Shown here piece by piece: positions 1-12,071 of a stretch of 64,000 nucleotides of DNA (its first letter is position 1; each line of letters opens with the position of its first letter). The notes under the pieces are model-generated. The model had not been told where the DNA came from, ran no database searches, and was given only the letters and a program-made list of their open reading frames with translations. Origin of the DNA: Lucifuga dentata (lineage: Eukaryota > Chordata > Actinopteri > Ophidiiformes > Bythitidae); assembly GCA_014773175.1 (NCBI GenBank), contig VXCM01000824.1:62001-126000 (forward strand), read 5' to 3'. A program made the position numbers and the translations under genes.

Positions 1-1371
1 TATGTATCATTCTCCTAATCCTTGCTGACAAGTGTGTGTGAGTGGTGAAGCAAACTTCAGCAGCATGTCATCCACTAACAGATGGCATAAATCATTCTCT
101 TAAACGCTGCATTAAGTATTAATCATTCTCAGCGCTGTCACTGTCACCCTGTTTGGTGGGCCGCAGGCGTGCAAAGTATGATTAATGGAGGTGGAGATTT
201 AAGGAGCCACTTTTGAGCCCCCACCCCCTTTTACCTAGCATCCCCTATTGGCTGCGGCAGGGCTGATGGGGTATGTACACCTCCATAACAATGACCTCTG
301 AGAAGAGGCCGAATGGATCATAAGGGATAATTTGCTCCTCATCTGGGAAGGATTGAGAAGTAAAATGGATGGACCTTCATTATTTGTCAAGATTGCTGTG
401 ACATTATGTTTCATTTGGCTTTTCAGAGTTGAATTGTCTTTTCTCTGTGTGTGTGCGTGTTTCTTTTCTTTTCTGCATTGGAAAATGCAGAGGAACACAG
501 AACATGAGAGAAATTACAGTGGAAAGTACATGATTCTTGTGCGAGAGTCTAACTCAACACACCATCACAGACAAGTTTATCATGAAATTATCCTTCAGAA
601 AAAAGTCACAATTTCCTTGATGAAATTCAGTGTGAAAGTACACGATAAAACATAGTTGTGAGAAAATAATCTTTGTCTTACCAGTTGACACTTACAACTG
701 TTGTGCATTTGGTAGCATTTTTTCTGTTCAGATGCCTTTGTACACTTTGCGATACTTTCCAAGATGTCCATTAGGAACTTTTCCAGGCCTGTAACTGAAA
801 CAAAATGATTGATTTATGTAAGAGCTGTCATACATCCAAGCTTTAATTTTATTCAGATGTTCCTTTATTCTGCAGTTCAAATTTTCACTTTTAAAGTACT
901 ATCCCTTAAAAAAAGAAATCTATAATCTATAATTTATACTTAAAGACAACATATTATACATTCTTTCATTTAGGTTTCATTTATTTTGAATCATGTGCAA
1001 TGCTTCAATGTACAAAAATCAAACTTATACTTGCCCTTGCTGCAGCACCACTGTGCACACAGAGTGAAACCAGGTAGTTTTAGGGACTGTGTCTTTAAGC
1101 CTGCCTTCAGAAAAGGCCCACTCTTTTCTGATTGGCCAGCTACTACATGATGGATTCTGGCTATATACTTGTTTGCCAGCCTCATACATTAAGCATGACT
1201 CTAATCAGGTGTGCAGTCAGGTAGATTCAGATATGTTACATGTTGAAGTTAAGCTGTTACGGATGTAAAGGACTAAGCAAAATTGAAGCTTTGAGGGACC
1301 TATGGTTTTTTTTCCTGGATAAATTTCTATAGCATAAACCGCGAGTCTTGCATCTTTGACAGTGTTCAACA

Positions 1372-2158
1372 TAGGGCTGGGTGATATGGCCTAAAAATAA
1401 AATCTCAATTGTTTTTACACTTATGGACGATTCTCAATTTTAATTTAATTAATTTAATTTTTTTTATTTATTAAATTAATAAAAACAAATAATGATACTT
1501 TTAAAATGAAATTGTAGAGCTTTCTAAAAAAATATCTTGCAAAATAAAAAATTTTTACAGCAATTTACAGGTTCCTTGCGAGGAACACGAGCCTGTCTGC
1601 TGCCTCTGGCTTGAGGCTCTGTGGCATGTCACATTCCTATCCATGAAGACCTATCTTATCATATGCAATGACACTGGAAAATGATGCAGCTAACGTCATT
1701 TCCTTTTTCACTGGCGCTTTGCGACAGCAGCATCTGCATCTTGCAGTGTCATGCATTGCTGCCACTCAGCTGCATGTTTCTGTCGCAGATGCTGAAATAA
1801 ATTTGTAGCACTCCTACTTTTAGTAACTACACCTCCTTCAAACTTTACATACCACGTTGGTTTGCTTGATGCCATGAAGCGCAAAACCGAACCACTTCCA
1901 AATCACTGACGTGGCATTTCCTTTCCTAGAAATGACTCATCATGACCTGCTGAAAGGTTTGTGGGTGTGGCATCAAGGAATGTAATGGACAAGCTTGTTT
2001 GATGGAGAGTGACCCACTGCCGCATTTCCTATTAAAAATAGTTAGATACTATTTTTTTTTTTTTTTTAAATCTCGATTTGGTGATTCAGCCATTTTACAC
2101 ATCTTGCCAAAATGTAAAATTGAATTAATCGATTAAATTGATTTATCGCCCAGTCTTA
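1372..2158. mobile_element. hAT-type non-autonomous DNA transposon with perfect 8-bp target duplication
   Basis: The left end reads TAGGGCTGGGTGATAT and the right end, reverse-complemented, reads TAAGACTGGGCGATAAAT, giving imperfect terminal inverted repeats. The element is flanked by identical 8-bp copies of GTTCAACA at 1364-1371 and 2159-2166, the duplication length usual for the hAT superfamily. The GGGCTGGGCGATAT terminus is, from general knowledge, that of a very common teleost repeat. The 787-bp interior has T-rich and A-rich tracts near both ends and no transposase-like reading frame, so it would depend on an enzyme supplied elsewhere. The termini have diverged but the duplication is intact. 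Confidence 0.85.
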
Positions 2159-3952
2159 GTTCAACACTTACTTTCTTCTACACTATAAAAATGAGAGAAA
2201 AATAACAGGAAGCATAACATATCACCTTTAAGGCTCATCATTCTCAGTTTTTACCATTTTTCATTGAGAAATACACAGATTTTCAAAGTAGTTGTGTTTG
2301 CTGCTTCAAGAAGATAGCATTCACAGTTTACAGTAAACAATTTCATCTAGCTGTGACAAAAACTCACCACAATAAAAAACTGGAGAGGAAACCCAAATGA
2401 GCTGTTAATTATAAGTTCCTCAAAATAAATAAAGCAAAACACAATAAACAGTTAAACTATTCAGATGCTACTTCATAATTTGATTTTCCTGGGGGTTTTT
2501 TCTGTTTTTGGAATTTTCATATTTTGCACATCATATAAATTGAATACATGGATTTGAAAAACAAAAATAATGAGTCCTATTTACATTCACTGCTTTAGCT
2601 TTATATATTAAGATGGTAACTCAGAAGGGACAATTCACATCCTAAACAATAACCAAACCAAAACATCCAACAATTAGAGTGCAGTGCTTCACTCCACAGA
2701 ACATAATTCAAGCCTTCAAATATTCACTCATATGCTTCGTAAACTCATATATTTTCAGTTAAATATAGCGGGATAAGGGGCTTTTGCCTATAATCCACTT
2801 ATGCCCTCCTTCGGCTCATTGCCCCACCTCATTAATGAGCCCTAGGTGGCTATGAGGATTTTTTTTTTTTTTTTAGCAGTAACTTAATGATACTTAATGA
2901 TGCTGATTTTAGTTTCAGCCTTTTTGTCTTGTTTCTCTTTATCATGTTTCATCATCCAAACTGCTTCTCTGTATATCTGCAGTGGCAGTAGTGGCTTTAG
3001 CTTTAACACGCTTAGCTCATTCTCTCCACACTCTTTTGCCACTCTTGCCCCTTGATGCCTTGGCTCCTACTTTTCTTGCCAGTGCCCTTAATCTGATGTT
3101 GATGCAAAGTGAAAGACCACTGGCACTCCTGTGACATCCCCATTCAGCCCCTCTGCATCTGGTCTGCAAAACTACTGCTTTTGCATTCCATTTGCTTAGC
3201 TTCAGGCTCAGAAATCTTCCCCCATCGTCCCTCTCCAACTCTCAGCTTTTCTGCTGCTGGAGGGCTGGACTCTGAGCTGCAGCTGATGGGGTTTGACGAG
3301 CCGTGCAAAGTGACATACTATGCATAATTATGTTGTCAGAGGACATCATGATGGAAGCATCTCGGCCTTTAATGCAGCAATGGGATCCTATCATTCTGCA
3401 TCATCCTTCTTTGTTTAGCATTAATGAAATGCACCTTGTCTGTAAAGTAATGGTTTTAGTTGGAGAATCAAGTTGATCCTTGTTTTCACCAATCTGAACT
3501 GTTGTCTCCTCAACAAAGCTTGTTAAGAGACTCAGACAAGATGTCCTAATGCTCATGACTAATGTACCAAAGGGATTTTTTGGGTGATAGGCTATTCTAT
3601 AAGCCTTTTTAAATCTCCAGCTTTTCACATCAGGGTTCATTATGAATACCATACAAACCTCACATGGATATAGAAGCAAACTGAGTGATGTTCAGACAGG
3701 CTCTACAAGACATCCTCCCAGTGTTGCTTTAGCAATTAAGCTTGAAAGATAACCTTTGAGAAGTTATTGGATACTGTTTCTTTCCCTCAGTGCCAGTTCT
3801 TATAATGTACATGTAAGCAATTAGGCCATAAAGTTGTTTGTCAGTTTCTTGTTAAACTTAAGTTGTGTTGACTTACAACTTTCAGCTGAAAGAAATTGAG
3901 GACATTGTCAGTGAACACAATGCTTCCAGGATGCATCTCGATTAGCCATTAA

Positions 3953-4033
3953 AGGATGATACTGGTTGCCAGTAACGTAGCATGTATGCGGATAATATTT
4001 ATTGGGCTCAAACAAAACCACCAGTATGGTCCA
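3953..4033. mobile_element. TTAA-flanked palindromic MITE, 81-bp copy
   Basis: The body lies between TTAA at 3949-3952 and TTAA at 4034-4037. The left terminus AGGATGATACTGG pairs with the right terminus, which reads TGGACCATACTGG in reverse complement. The right half contains TATTTATTGGGCTCAAAC, shared with the copies at 7567-8141, 19377-19433 (in part) and 40204-40442 (one mismatch). It is an internally deleted relative of the 575-bp copy and codes for nothing. The TTAA target suggests piggyBac-type mobilisation, but the terminus starts AGGA rather than the usual CCC/CCY of piggyBac ends, so the superfamily is uncertain. Confidence 0.75.
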
Positions 4034-7000
4034 TTAAGGACAACGTTTGTCTGCAGATGCAACACACATGATTTGGAGCTATAGGATGGTTTCATATGTA
4101 CCTCAGGGAGATACACATACACATAAACACACACACAGGGAACACAAATAATCAACAGAATCACTCTGAATGATGTTGTATTTCTGAAAGTTATGCATTC
4201 CATCAACACCTGTATTCACCAGACATCACAATAGCTGTCCAATTTCCACATAATTAGATTTTATAATAAGAAGATGAATGCATCTTTCTTCAACATCTCT
4301 CTGAACAGAAGCTACACACCATGCTGAGAAAATGTGAAGTGTACAAGCAGAGACTCTCCATCATATGGAAGTGAGGATATTAGAGATATAAAGCTGCTCG
4401 GCCTCCGCACTCCAGGTGTCCCCTCCTTTTTCTCTCAGTAATCCTCTCAGCGAGAGGTCTAAAAGTACTTGATCTCTGATTAAGACCCTTAACACATTTT
4501 ACTTTGCCTGTGTAATGAGGCTGTAAAAGTCCCAGTGTGAACGTTAGTAGCAGAATGGCTCATTAGAAACTGTCTGTGTGTTATGTTTAGTATAGATTTT
4601 AATTGTGCACACTTGTGGTCAGATTTCATAATTGTAATTAATGCATTTAGAAACTTAGGTCCTATTGAGGATTTTTAGGTTCTAGATTCATTTTCCTCCC
4701 AGGACCTTTATAGACACAAGTTCACAAAGGATAGTGTATTATTACAGAAAATGTTCTACTTATGAAAGGGGAGAAAAAGCTGAAAATAGACGTCTCATAA
4801 AAGGATCTGATTATTTTCTGACCTTTAACTAAACCACTCTGGTCTTTCAAATCAGCCAAGACCTTTCATGATATGTCACCATGAAAATGTATTTGAGGTG
4901 CGTTCATAGTCTGTGGGAAATGATCCCTCTGTTAAGCTGAGGTTCTGCTCTGAAAAAAATTGTTGGTAGATTTTGAAAGAAAAAAACCTAGAAAAATGAC
5001 GTGGTTTTATTTCAGCTGCTGTCATTGCCTCAAAGCATCCACTGTTAAAAAAAAAAAATTTAAAAAAAAAGTCAAAAATTCTGTTCTTTTTACCATAACT
5101 ATAGGATGAATGAAAAGAATTGTAAAAAAATAAATTAAAATTGAGTAGATGTAAAGCCATTGTAATTTCACGATTGGCACTCAAAAAATAGATATCATAT
5201 ATATATATGTATGTATGTTTTTTTTGTCATTTTTATTTATCTATGCTATACAATTGTGGATATTTAATTTTGTGTTTGATGTCCATATTAAAAAGAAAAT
5301 TCTGAGTAGATGGTAACTAGGTCAACTTTGATCAATTTTAGCTGTGAAATGAAAAATAAATAGATAAATTGGTAAGTAAAGACATGGCTCTTATGCATAA
5401 CTTAATGTGCTGCTTCTCATTGAGTTTAAGTGATAACTGCAGTGCTAGTGTAATGTGAATTGTTTGCAGAACTCATCTCAGTCTTGAAGTGAAATTACCA
5501 GGCAGCTGCAGCCGTTCCAGCCTTACTTTTTCATTCTGAGTGTGTCTAAGCTCACAGCCATCTGTGGATTTGTGGCTTTGTAACCTCTAGTCCCCTCTGC
5601 ATGGCTCCTACAACTGAGGCCTGAATGTGTGAAGAGGAGGTGGAAGCAGCCTGCAGGGTCTTCACCAGAAAAACTGGCCAACTGGGGCAGAATCTGAGCT
5701 GAGGCACAGCAGGATGCAGACAAATCTGAAGGCTCTGCATGCTCTGATGTTTGCTTTGTTAATGTTCATGGTTGCGATAGTACATTGAGAATTTACACCA
5801 CTGATTGTAGAATTCACCACAGGCATGCAGTCATGATGTTCATGATTTTAGATTCATTTTTAGTGTGAATGGTAGTTTAAAGCTCAAATGGTTAGACTAT
5901 TAACAACCTGTTTACCATTGTTTGCTGTGTGCATTTAATTAATGAGCTCAAAGAGAATAGTAATTATCAATACTAAAGTGCAAGCGTAGTCTTTGCAACT
6001 GCAGTCTATCACTTTTACTGAGTGTAAAGAGGAAAATAATTTGGCAAATTCAGATGTAGTCAAACACATACAGGAGTGGGAATGGCTGTTGGCCTGCACC
6101 CATATATAACAAATTAAGCCCTTGCTCACCATCTTTCTGTGCCAGTGGAGTGTCCTTGTTCTGCATATTTCATAGAATTTTCTTGGATCAAAGAAGTTGT
6201 CTTCAGCAGCAGAATTGCGTGATGTCTGAAAGAAATGCAGTGTAAAGGTAGTGATGCTTTGCAGGGCCCAAAGGGACCATTTTCTGTATTCTTCAGGTGT
6301 TTTTATGTTGAATATGATTTTGTACAGAAAGATCTGAAAAATGCACATAACTACTCCGACTCTGTAACAGTTCTGACTGTTTTCACGTGACAAAATAAAA
6401 CAAAAGAACAAATATGCAGTAGCCAATTCATCAAAAACATGATTGTTATGTTTATTATTTAGTGGACATTGAAGAAAGATCGCCAAGCTGTTGTGTCACC
6501 TGCTTAAAGGGAGACAGCTGCTGTTGTCATTCACACTCTTCCTAGATGCTCCCACTTTCATGATCCAATAAACCAGACATTAAAAAAAGGTTCCTGCTAC
6601 AGACAATCTTCTGGTCATCAGTGCATTGTAAGCTGAGTTTGTCCAGATTTTATTGCATGGTGCTGCATTGTGTTTCGCTTTTTAATGTCTACACACATGA
6701 GGAATTCATCACAGCTCACACAGGGCAAAGCAACTGCGGCTGTAGAGTTTCCTGGGCTTGGTTTTTCTTGGTGAGGGCTAATTCTAACCTGTGGTTAAAG
6801 AAGAGCAGTGATCAGCAGAGACCAAGCTGAATGATTGAAAGGCCATCGCTCACTGTTTGTATGACTCAGTGGAAAATTTGCCTCAGTGTATACGACTTGT
6901 CTGTAGCTCAGAGGTGCTTCCTGGGGTGAGCCTGAGCCCATTTTTCAACCCTCGCCTCTCTCACAGTGGACCAATAGTTTAATTAACTTTCTAACAGCAA

Positions 7001-7269
7001 GTTTTGGCAGCCTTCCCTGTTTCTGTTTCCCATAAGACTTTCACCTCAAATACTGCCTCCTGCAGTGTTTGGTCAGATGTGGTCCAGTAGATAACGCCAC
7101 TTTATAAATCAATGTCAAATCATTCAGCTGAAAAAGAGAGAAAAAAAAAACATTTTTAGGAAAAAAGAATTGACAAAGAAAGACAAGTACCCATGTTGCA
7201 TATGTGTGTAATGTAAGGACTCTAGCTGTTATTATGTTGAACGTCATTATGTTCAAAGGTAATTAGCCT

Positions 7270-8700
7270 CCACATTCCGTTAATTAAAGTGATTGTGATT
7301 AATCTGAAGTAAAAATCAGCTGTTTCTGTAGGATTTCCTGTAGGGTTTTCTTAATTGCATTCTACTGGAAATAGTCATGGTCTGCAGAAAGCTTACAAAA
7401 CATCGATGCAATCTAATCATTCAAAGGTGCTGTTCAGGAGAAGGGTATAAAACAATTTCAAAGGCATTAGTTGCTCCAGGGTTCCCTCTGAAGACTGTCA
7501 TTAAAAAGTGGAAAAAGATCATGATAGAACAAGAAGTGAGGTGAGCAGGAAGCCTACAACATTTAAAGACCCATACTGGTGAATTTGAATATTTAAGCCC
7601 AATAAATACGACCCATTTAGACTTTACTTTACTGAAAACCATTTTACAAAGCGTAAAATCATATTTTAGTTTTCCTGTTATTTTGCCAAATCTCCTAATA
7701 CTTCAGAATAAATGTACAGTTGATAAACCACCTTAAAACTTAATGTTTCATCTGCTAACAGGTTTGTGTGCAAATGTAGAAGGCTCGGTTGTTTTTAATT
7801 TCTCAGTAAAAGCTGTCTTCTGCTGGGACCATATTCCCTGGCTGAGAGATACATTTTCTTCCATGTAGCGCTATGTTGGATTGGTCAAATTAAGTAACTG
7901 ACAAAAAAATAAGAACAAAGTTCATTCACGTGACGGATTACTTATTTCAAGCACATTTCAAGTCACTACAAGTTGATTTTAATAGCATACTGGAATTATC
8001 TGAAACTGTTTGGAAGGTAGGAAAAATAATTCTAAAATCTGCTGGTCCAGTAGTATGTTTTGGAAAATAGTTGACAGTAATGTAAAATGTATGCAGGATG
8101 TATTTATTGGGCTCAAACATGCAAAATCACGGTATGCTCCTTTAAAGGAGCTGCAGGAATTTTTGTCAGGAGCTGCTCATGAACTGTATTCTGCATATGT
8201 CTTACTGGGAGGAAGAATGGCAAGATGGAAACTTTTAGTCTGATGAGACCAAAGTTGAGCTTTTTTGGCCTTAATTCTAAAAGATATATTTGGTGCAAAG
8301 ACAGCACAGCTCGTAACACTAAGAACACTATGCTGCTGAAACAGGGTGATGGCAGCGTCATGCTTTGAGGCTGCTTCTCTTCATTTGTGATAGTAGCTTC
8401 AGTCAGGATAGAGGGGATAATGACTCTCTCCAAATATCAAGATACTTTAACACAACACCTGCTGGGCTGCTGTCACAGTGCTTTAGATGAAGAAGTATTT
8501 CATCTTTCAATGTGATAATGTTCAAAGCACACATCTAATGCAACGAAGGACTGGATTCAGAAAAAAAAGAGGAACATGTTGGAACAGCCTAGTCAGAGCC
8601 CAGATGTCAGACCAATCAAAAAGCTGTGGAATGACCGTAAGAAGTTGCTGCACAGGAGATCCCATTACAATTTGGAGTTAGAATGTTGTTATAATATCTT
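7270..8700 (+). pseudogene. Tc1/mariner transposase relic, split by a MITE
   Basis: This is a dead Tc1-type transposon whose transposase would have cut and pasted its own DNA. Part of the helix-turn-helix region is readable near 7455-7520 (TVIKKWKK-like). The catalytic region follows in broken frames from about 8146: SDETKVELF near 8239-8266 (first catalytic Asp), a GDGSVML-like stretch near 8347, QCDNVQSTHL near 8508-8537 (second Asp), and SPDVRPIKKLW near 8591-8630. In the last motif the third catalytic acidic residue, normally the Glu of the family's PIE.LW motif, reads as Lys. Several frameshifts and stops separate these pieces. The sequence at 7270-7450 resembles the usual 5' flank of fish Tc1 elements. 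The relic is interrupted at 7567-8141 by an inserted MITE. Outer inverted repeats were not found, so the ends are approximate. Confidence 0.85.
7567..8141. mobile_element. TTAA-flanked palindromic MITE, 575-bp copy, nested in the Tc1 relic
   Basis: The body is bounded by TTAA at 7563-7566 and 8142-8145. The left end (AGACCCATACTGGTGAATTT) and the reverse complement of the right end (AGGAGCATACCGTGATTTT) align, and similarity continues inward through the reverse complement of TATTTATTGGGCTC, so the inverted repeats exceed 45 bp. Removing the body and one TTAA rejoins Tc1 sequence (ACAACAT-TTAA-AGGAGCTGCAG), which agrees with the Tc1 consensus as I remember it and shows a clean insertion. No coding potential is seen. 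It is the longest of four related copies in this window. Confidence 0.85.
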
Positions 8701-11700
8701 AGAATGTTTTTCATAGGAAGAGGGGGATAAAATTGCAAAGTCCAGGAGTGCAGAGTTGAGAAAGAAATGCATTTTTCACATATATTTACTTTGCTGCAGT
8801 GTCATATTTAAAGTGGAAGAAGGTCTGTGTTGTGTCTTGATTTTTAGTTTTACATCACAAAAACATGCATTTTTAATGAGGGTGTGTAGGCAGCTTATAT
8901 CAACCGTATGGTCAAATTAAATTTTATGGTGTCTTGCAAAGAATATCTATGTTTATATCTCTGTTGTTATAATATCTTATATCTGATAGAAGGTTGTATG
9001 GTTACTTTGTGATAAGGCTCTTCAATATTTTTCTGGGTCATGCAATATTCAGGTGTGAATTAGATAGTCATGGCTTTTTGATAAATTCTGCGTTGAATGA
9101 TTCCAAATTATGGAGACAGAATAGAGTTATAGATTTGCTGAAAAGGTATTACCTTCAAAGTGCTGTCACTGAAGTACATCTAATCAATTTAAATGAAGCT
9201 TTTTGTTCCTGCTGTGTTTCCAAGGCCTAGCATGGCTGGAACACGATTCTGTCCTCATCTTGTCTCCTCTTGTCACTGATGCAGCCAGCACCGCACTCCA
9301 ATTCTCCATCTCTCCCTTCACATGGTGCCGACAACGCACAGAATCTCGCTGATTAGTCCCCAAGAGACGAGTGGAAACAGTTGCACTTACGTTTTTATTA
9401 TGTTTGAGAAAATAGCAGTATGACCCAAAATCAGCCCCGGTTTCAATATTATACTCCTGTTTTTCTCATCTTGTGTCTGGAATTAATCATGACTGAAAAA
9501 ATAAAACCGCACATTGATGTGGACTGCCAGTCTGCAAGGTGGTGAATTCTGGAATTTGGTCAGATTTTACACATTCCATTTCTGCAGCAGGGACCAACTA
9601 AACTAACACAGTGTAAGATTTCAGTCTAGATCTTTCCTTTTCTGGAACTCCAGACACCGGCACCACAACGCAGGGGTTCCAGTCTCAGGGCAGATAGGCC
9701 GCAAACTAAACCAATAACAGCTAAAAGCCATCTACGCAAGCAGTAACATTTAACAGGACCCTTTTAGACTTGAGGTCAGCTCAGTCATTGCTTCACCCCT
9801 GAGAAATGGAGGGAGGAAAAAGAAATGGGGGAGGTGTCACATGTGGTTTATTTAGTCTCTCTGTGCCTATTTCTTTCCTGGTTGAGTGTGTAAACGTGTG
9901 ATTGCTGGATGTCTATTCTCATCTATCTGTGTGTCCGTCTCTGTTTGAGTGACAGACTGTCTGCACCTTATATACAGCAGCAGCATACACACAAAAATGA
10001 ATGCTTACACGCGCGCGCACACACTCAGGCCTGCATATATGAGCTCATACTAATTGGAATGGCCACTTGGCTCCAGCCACAGTGAGATTGATGCAAAACA
10101 CCAAGTGACTGGGCAGGTGGCAGCTGCACCAGGAAGGAGGTCCACAGCAGACCAAAGGACCATAAGCTGCCCGGATATGAGGAGATGATCAGGTGGGCTC
10201 TGACTGCTGTCTGGGTGGTAGCCCAGAAAGAGGTGGAAGCTGGAAAGGAGGAGAATAGAAGATGAGAAAGCTTGCCACTTTAGTTGCATTGAACTTTTCT
10301 CCTTATTGAGAATCAGAAGTATTTGTTTGCTCTGTTGTACATTTGTAATGCTTTCCTGCTTGATCATTCATGTTTGTGAATTCTGTGCAGACTTTGCCCC
10401 ATATAGTTCCTTAATGATGAAACCACTGGAATAGCAGGTTGCCCTGTTTTTACAGGTACAATGTACTCATAACTGAAGCTATTCATTCAGTCTGTCTCTT
10501 CACACACACATACATACAGTAGATTTGTTTATACAAACAAACAAAATTATAGTATTAAGTATAAAGGCGCTTTTAAAGGTGTAAAGATTCAGATTCCTTA
10601 CAGAACTCTAAAACTTGTTATTGTGCATTTTATAGCTCTACAGATAGCCCTGAAGGTGTCTGTAACATACCACCAAGGATCGGTGTTTTGGTTATTATGT
10701 ATTTTGTGCACCTGATCATGAAGAAGTGTGTGTCAGGAAGCAGGAGACAAACAAGTGACACTTTCTCACAACATCCTTAGACACAGCAGCCGTCTCCAGG
10801 ATGGAAAGCATATCACCTGGAATGACACAGGAGACGAGGTGTCAGTGTGATCAGTTGCACAGCTTGATAACTGAAGCCGATGATTAAGGCCCGTTTCACA
10901 TGATAAGCATTGAGTGTTGCCTCTGAGCTCGGCGTCCAGCACTCTGCTTGTTCATGAGCGGAGTCTGAGCAGCGCTGCTCAACCAAGCGCTGATAGGAAG
11001 CACTCGTTGCTAATGACATGTTGACAGTTATCATGGGCGATCTTTGCACATTCTTGGTCCAAATCGGGTTTCCGGGTCAAATTGGGTCATGACATGGACA
11101 TTGCAACAAAGAAGGTGAAAAAATAGCAAATGTGGGTGCATGAAACCTTGTTGAGCCACCATTCTAAACTGCTCAACACAGGTTGAGCTTCTCCTCCATC
11201 ACTGTGGCGCTTCAGCTGTTCTCTGATTGGTCTGATTGGTTGCACATTGGAAAGGCCAGGATTGGAAAGGTCAAAGTTGAATTTAGTTGAACTTTAACTG
11301 CCACATCAAAATGTAGAAGTGTGCGCCGCATGGCTCTCTGTGTAGTGATGTGACACTACTTTCCTTTCGTGATAATACTTCAAAATATCAGCCACATAAA
11401 TAAAAGTTGTACAAATTCATCAAACTTAAGTATAATTTTATTTTTTCACAGATAAATCAACAGCAATGTGCAGTCTCATTAATTAACTTCATGATTTTGT
11501 CACTGTTTGCTGACATGCAGATTTCTTTATTTCATTATTGTTAGACTTGCTGTCTGCTTCCATTTGATTAGCTTAATTTTAGAATGAATAAATCCATGTA
11601 ATTGGTTTAGCAGACAGCCGCATGCCAGATTTAATGTGATTTCTCAGTCAAAACATGCAGTTTCTGCTAAACCGCTGCTAAACTACAGTCAAGCTGGATG

Positions 11701-12033
11701 TACTATCAAGTTACCTGAACACTCAGCAAGGGCATTTCAAAGAAACACTCATTTCTTAATGGTCTTAACTTTAGAAAACAGAAAAACAGTGCTACCAGTG
11801 TTTGAGTTTCTGATTTTCTGTTTTAATATTTTAATATTTGCTGTGGGAATTATTTACAAGACTCGAATTGATAAATGTTACATGGTCTAATTGCCATTTT
11901 AATTGTTTATAAGCTTCATATTGGCACTTTTAATGAGGAAATGGAGTGTGACAGTTTCTCCCCGAACTTCTGAGCACGTCAACAGAACTTGAAACTTTAA
12001 ATTGCCAATTGCTATATAGCTGTGAATTCATGT

Positions 12034-12035
<2 letters not shown>

Positions 12036-12070
<35 letters not shown>
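12036..12070. repeat. (TG)n microsatellite
   Basis: An almost pure TG dinucleotide run of about 17 units, in the intron upstream of the first MAM exon. No other function is visible. Confidence 0.95.
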
Positions 12071-12071
<1 letters not shown>

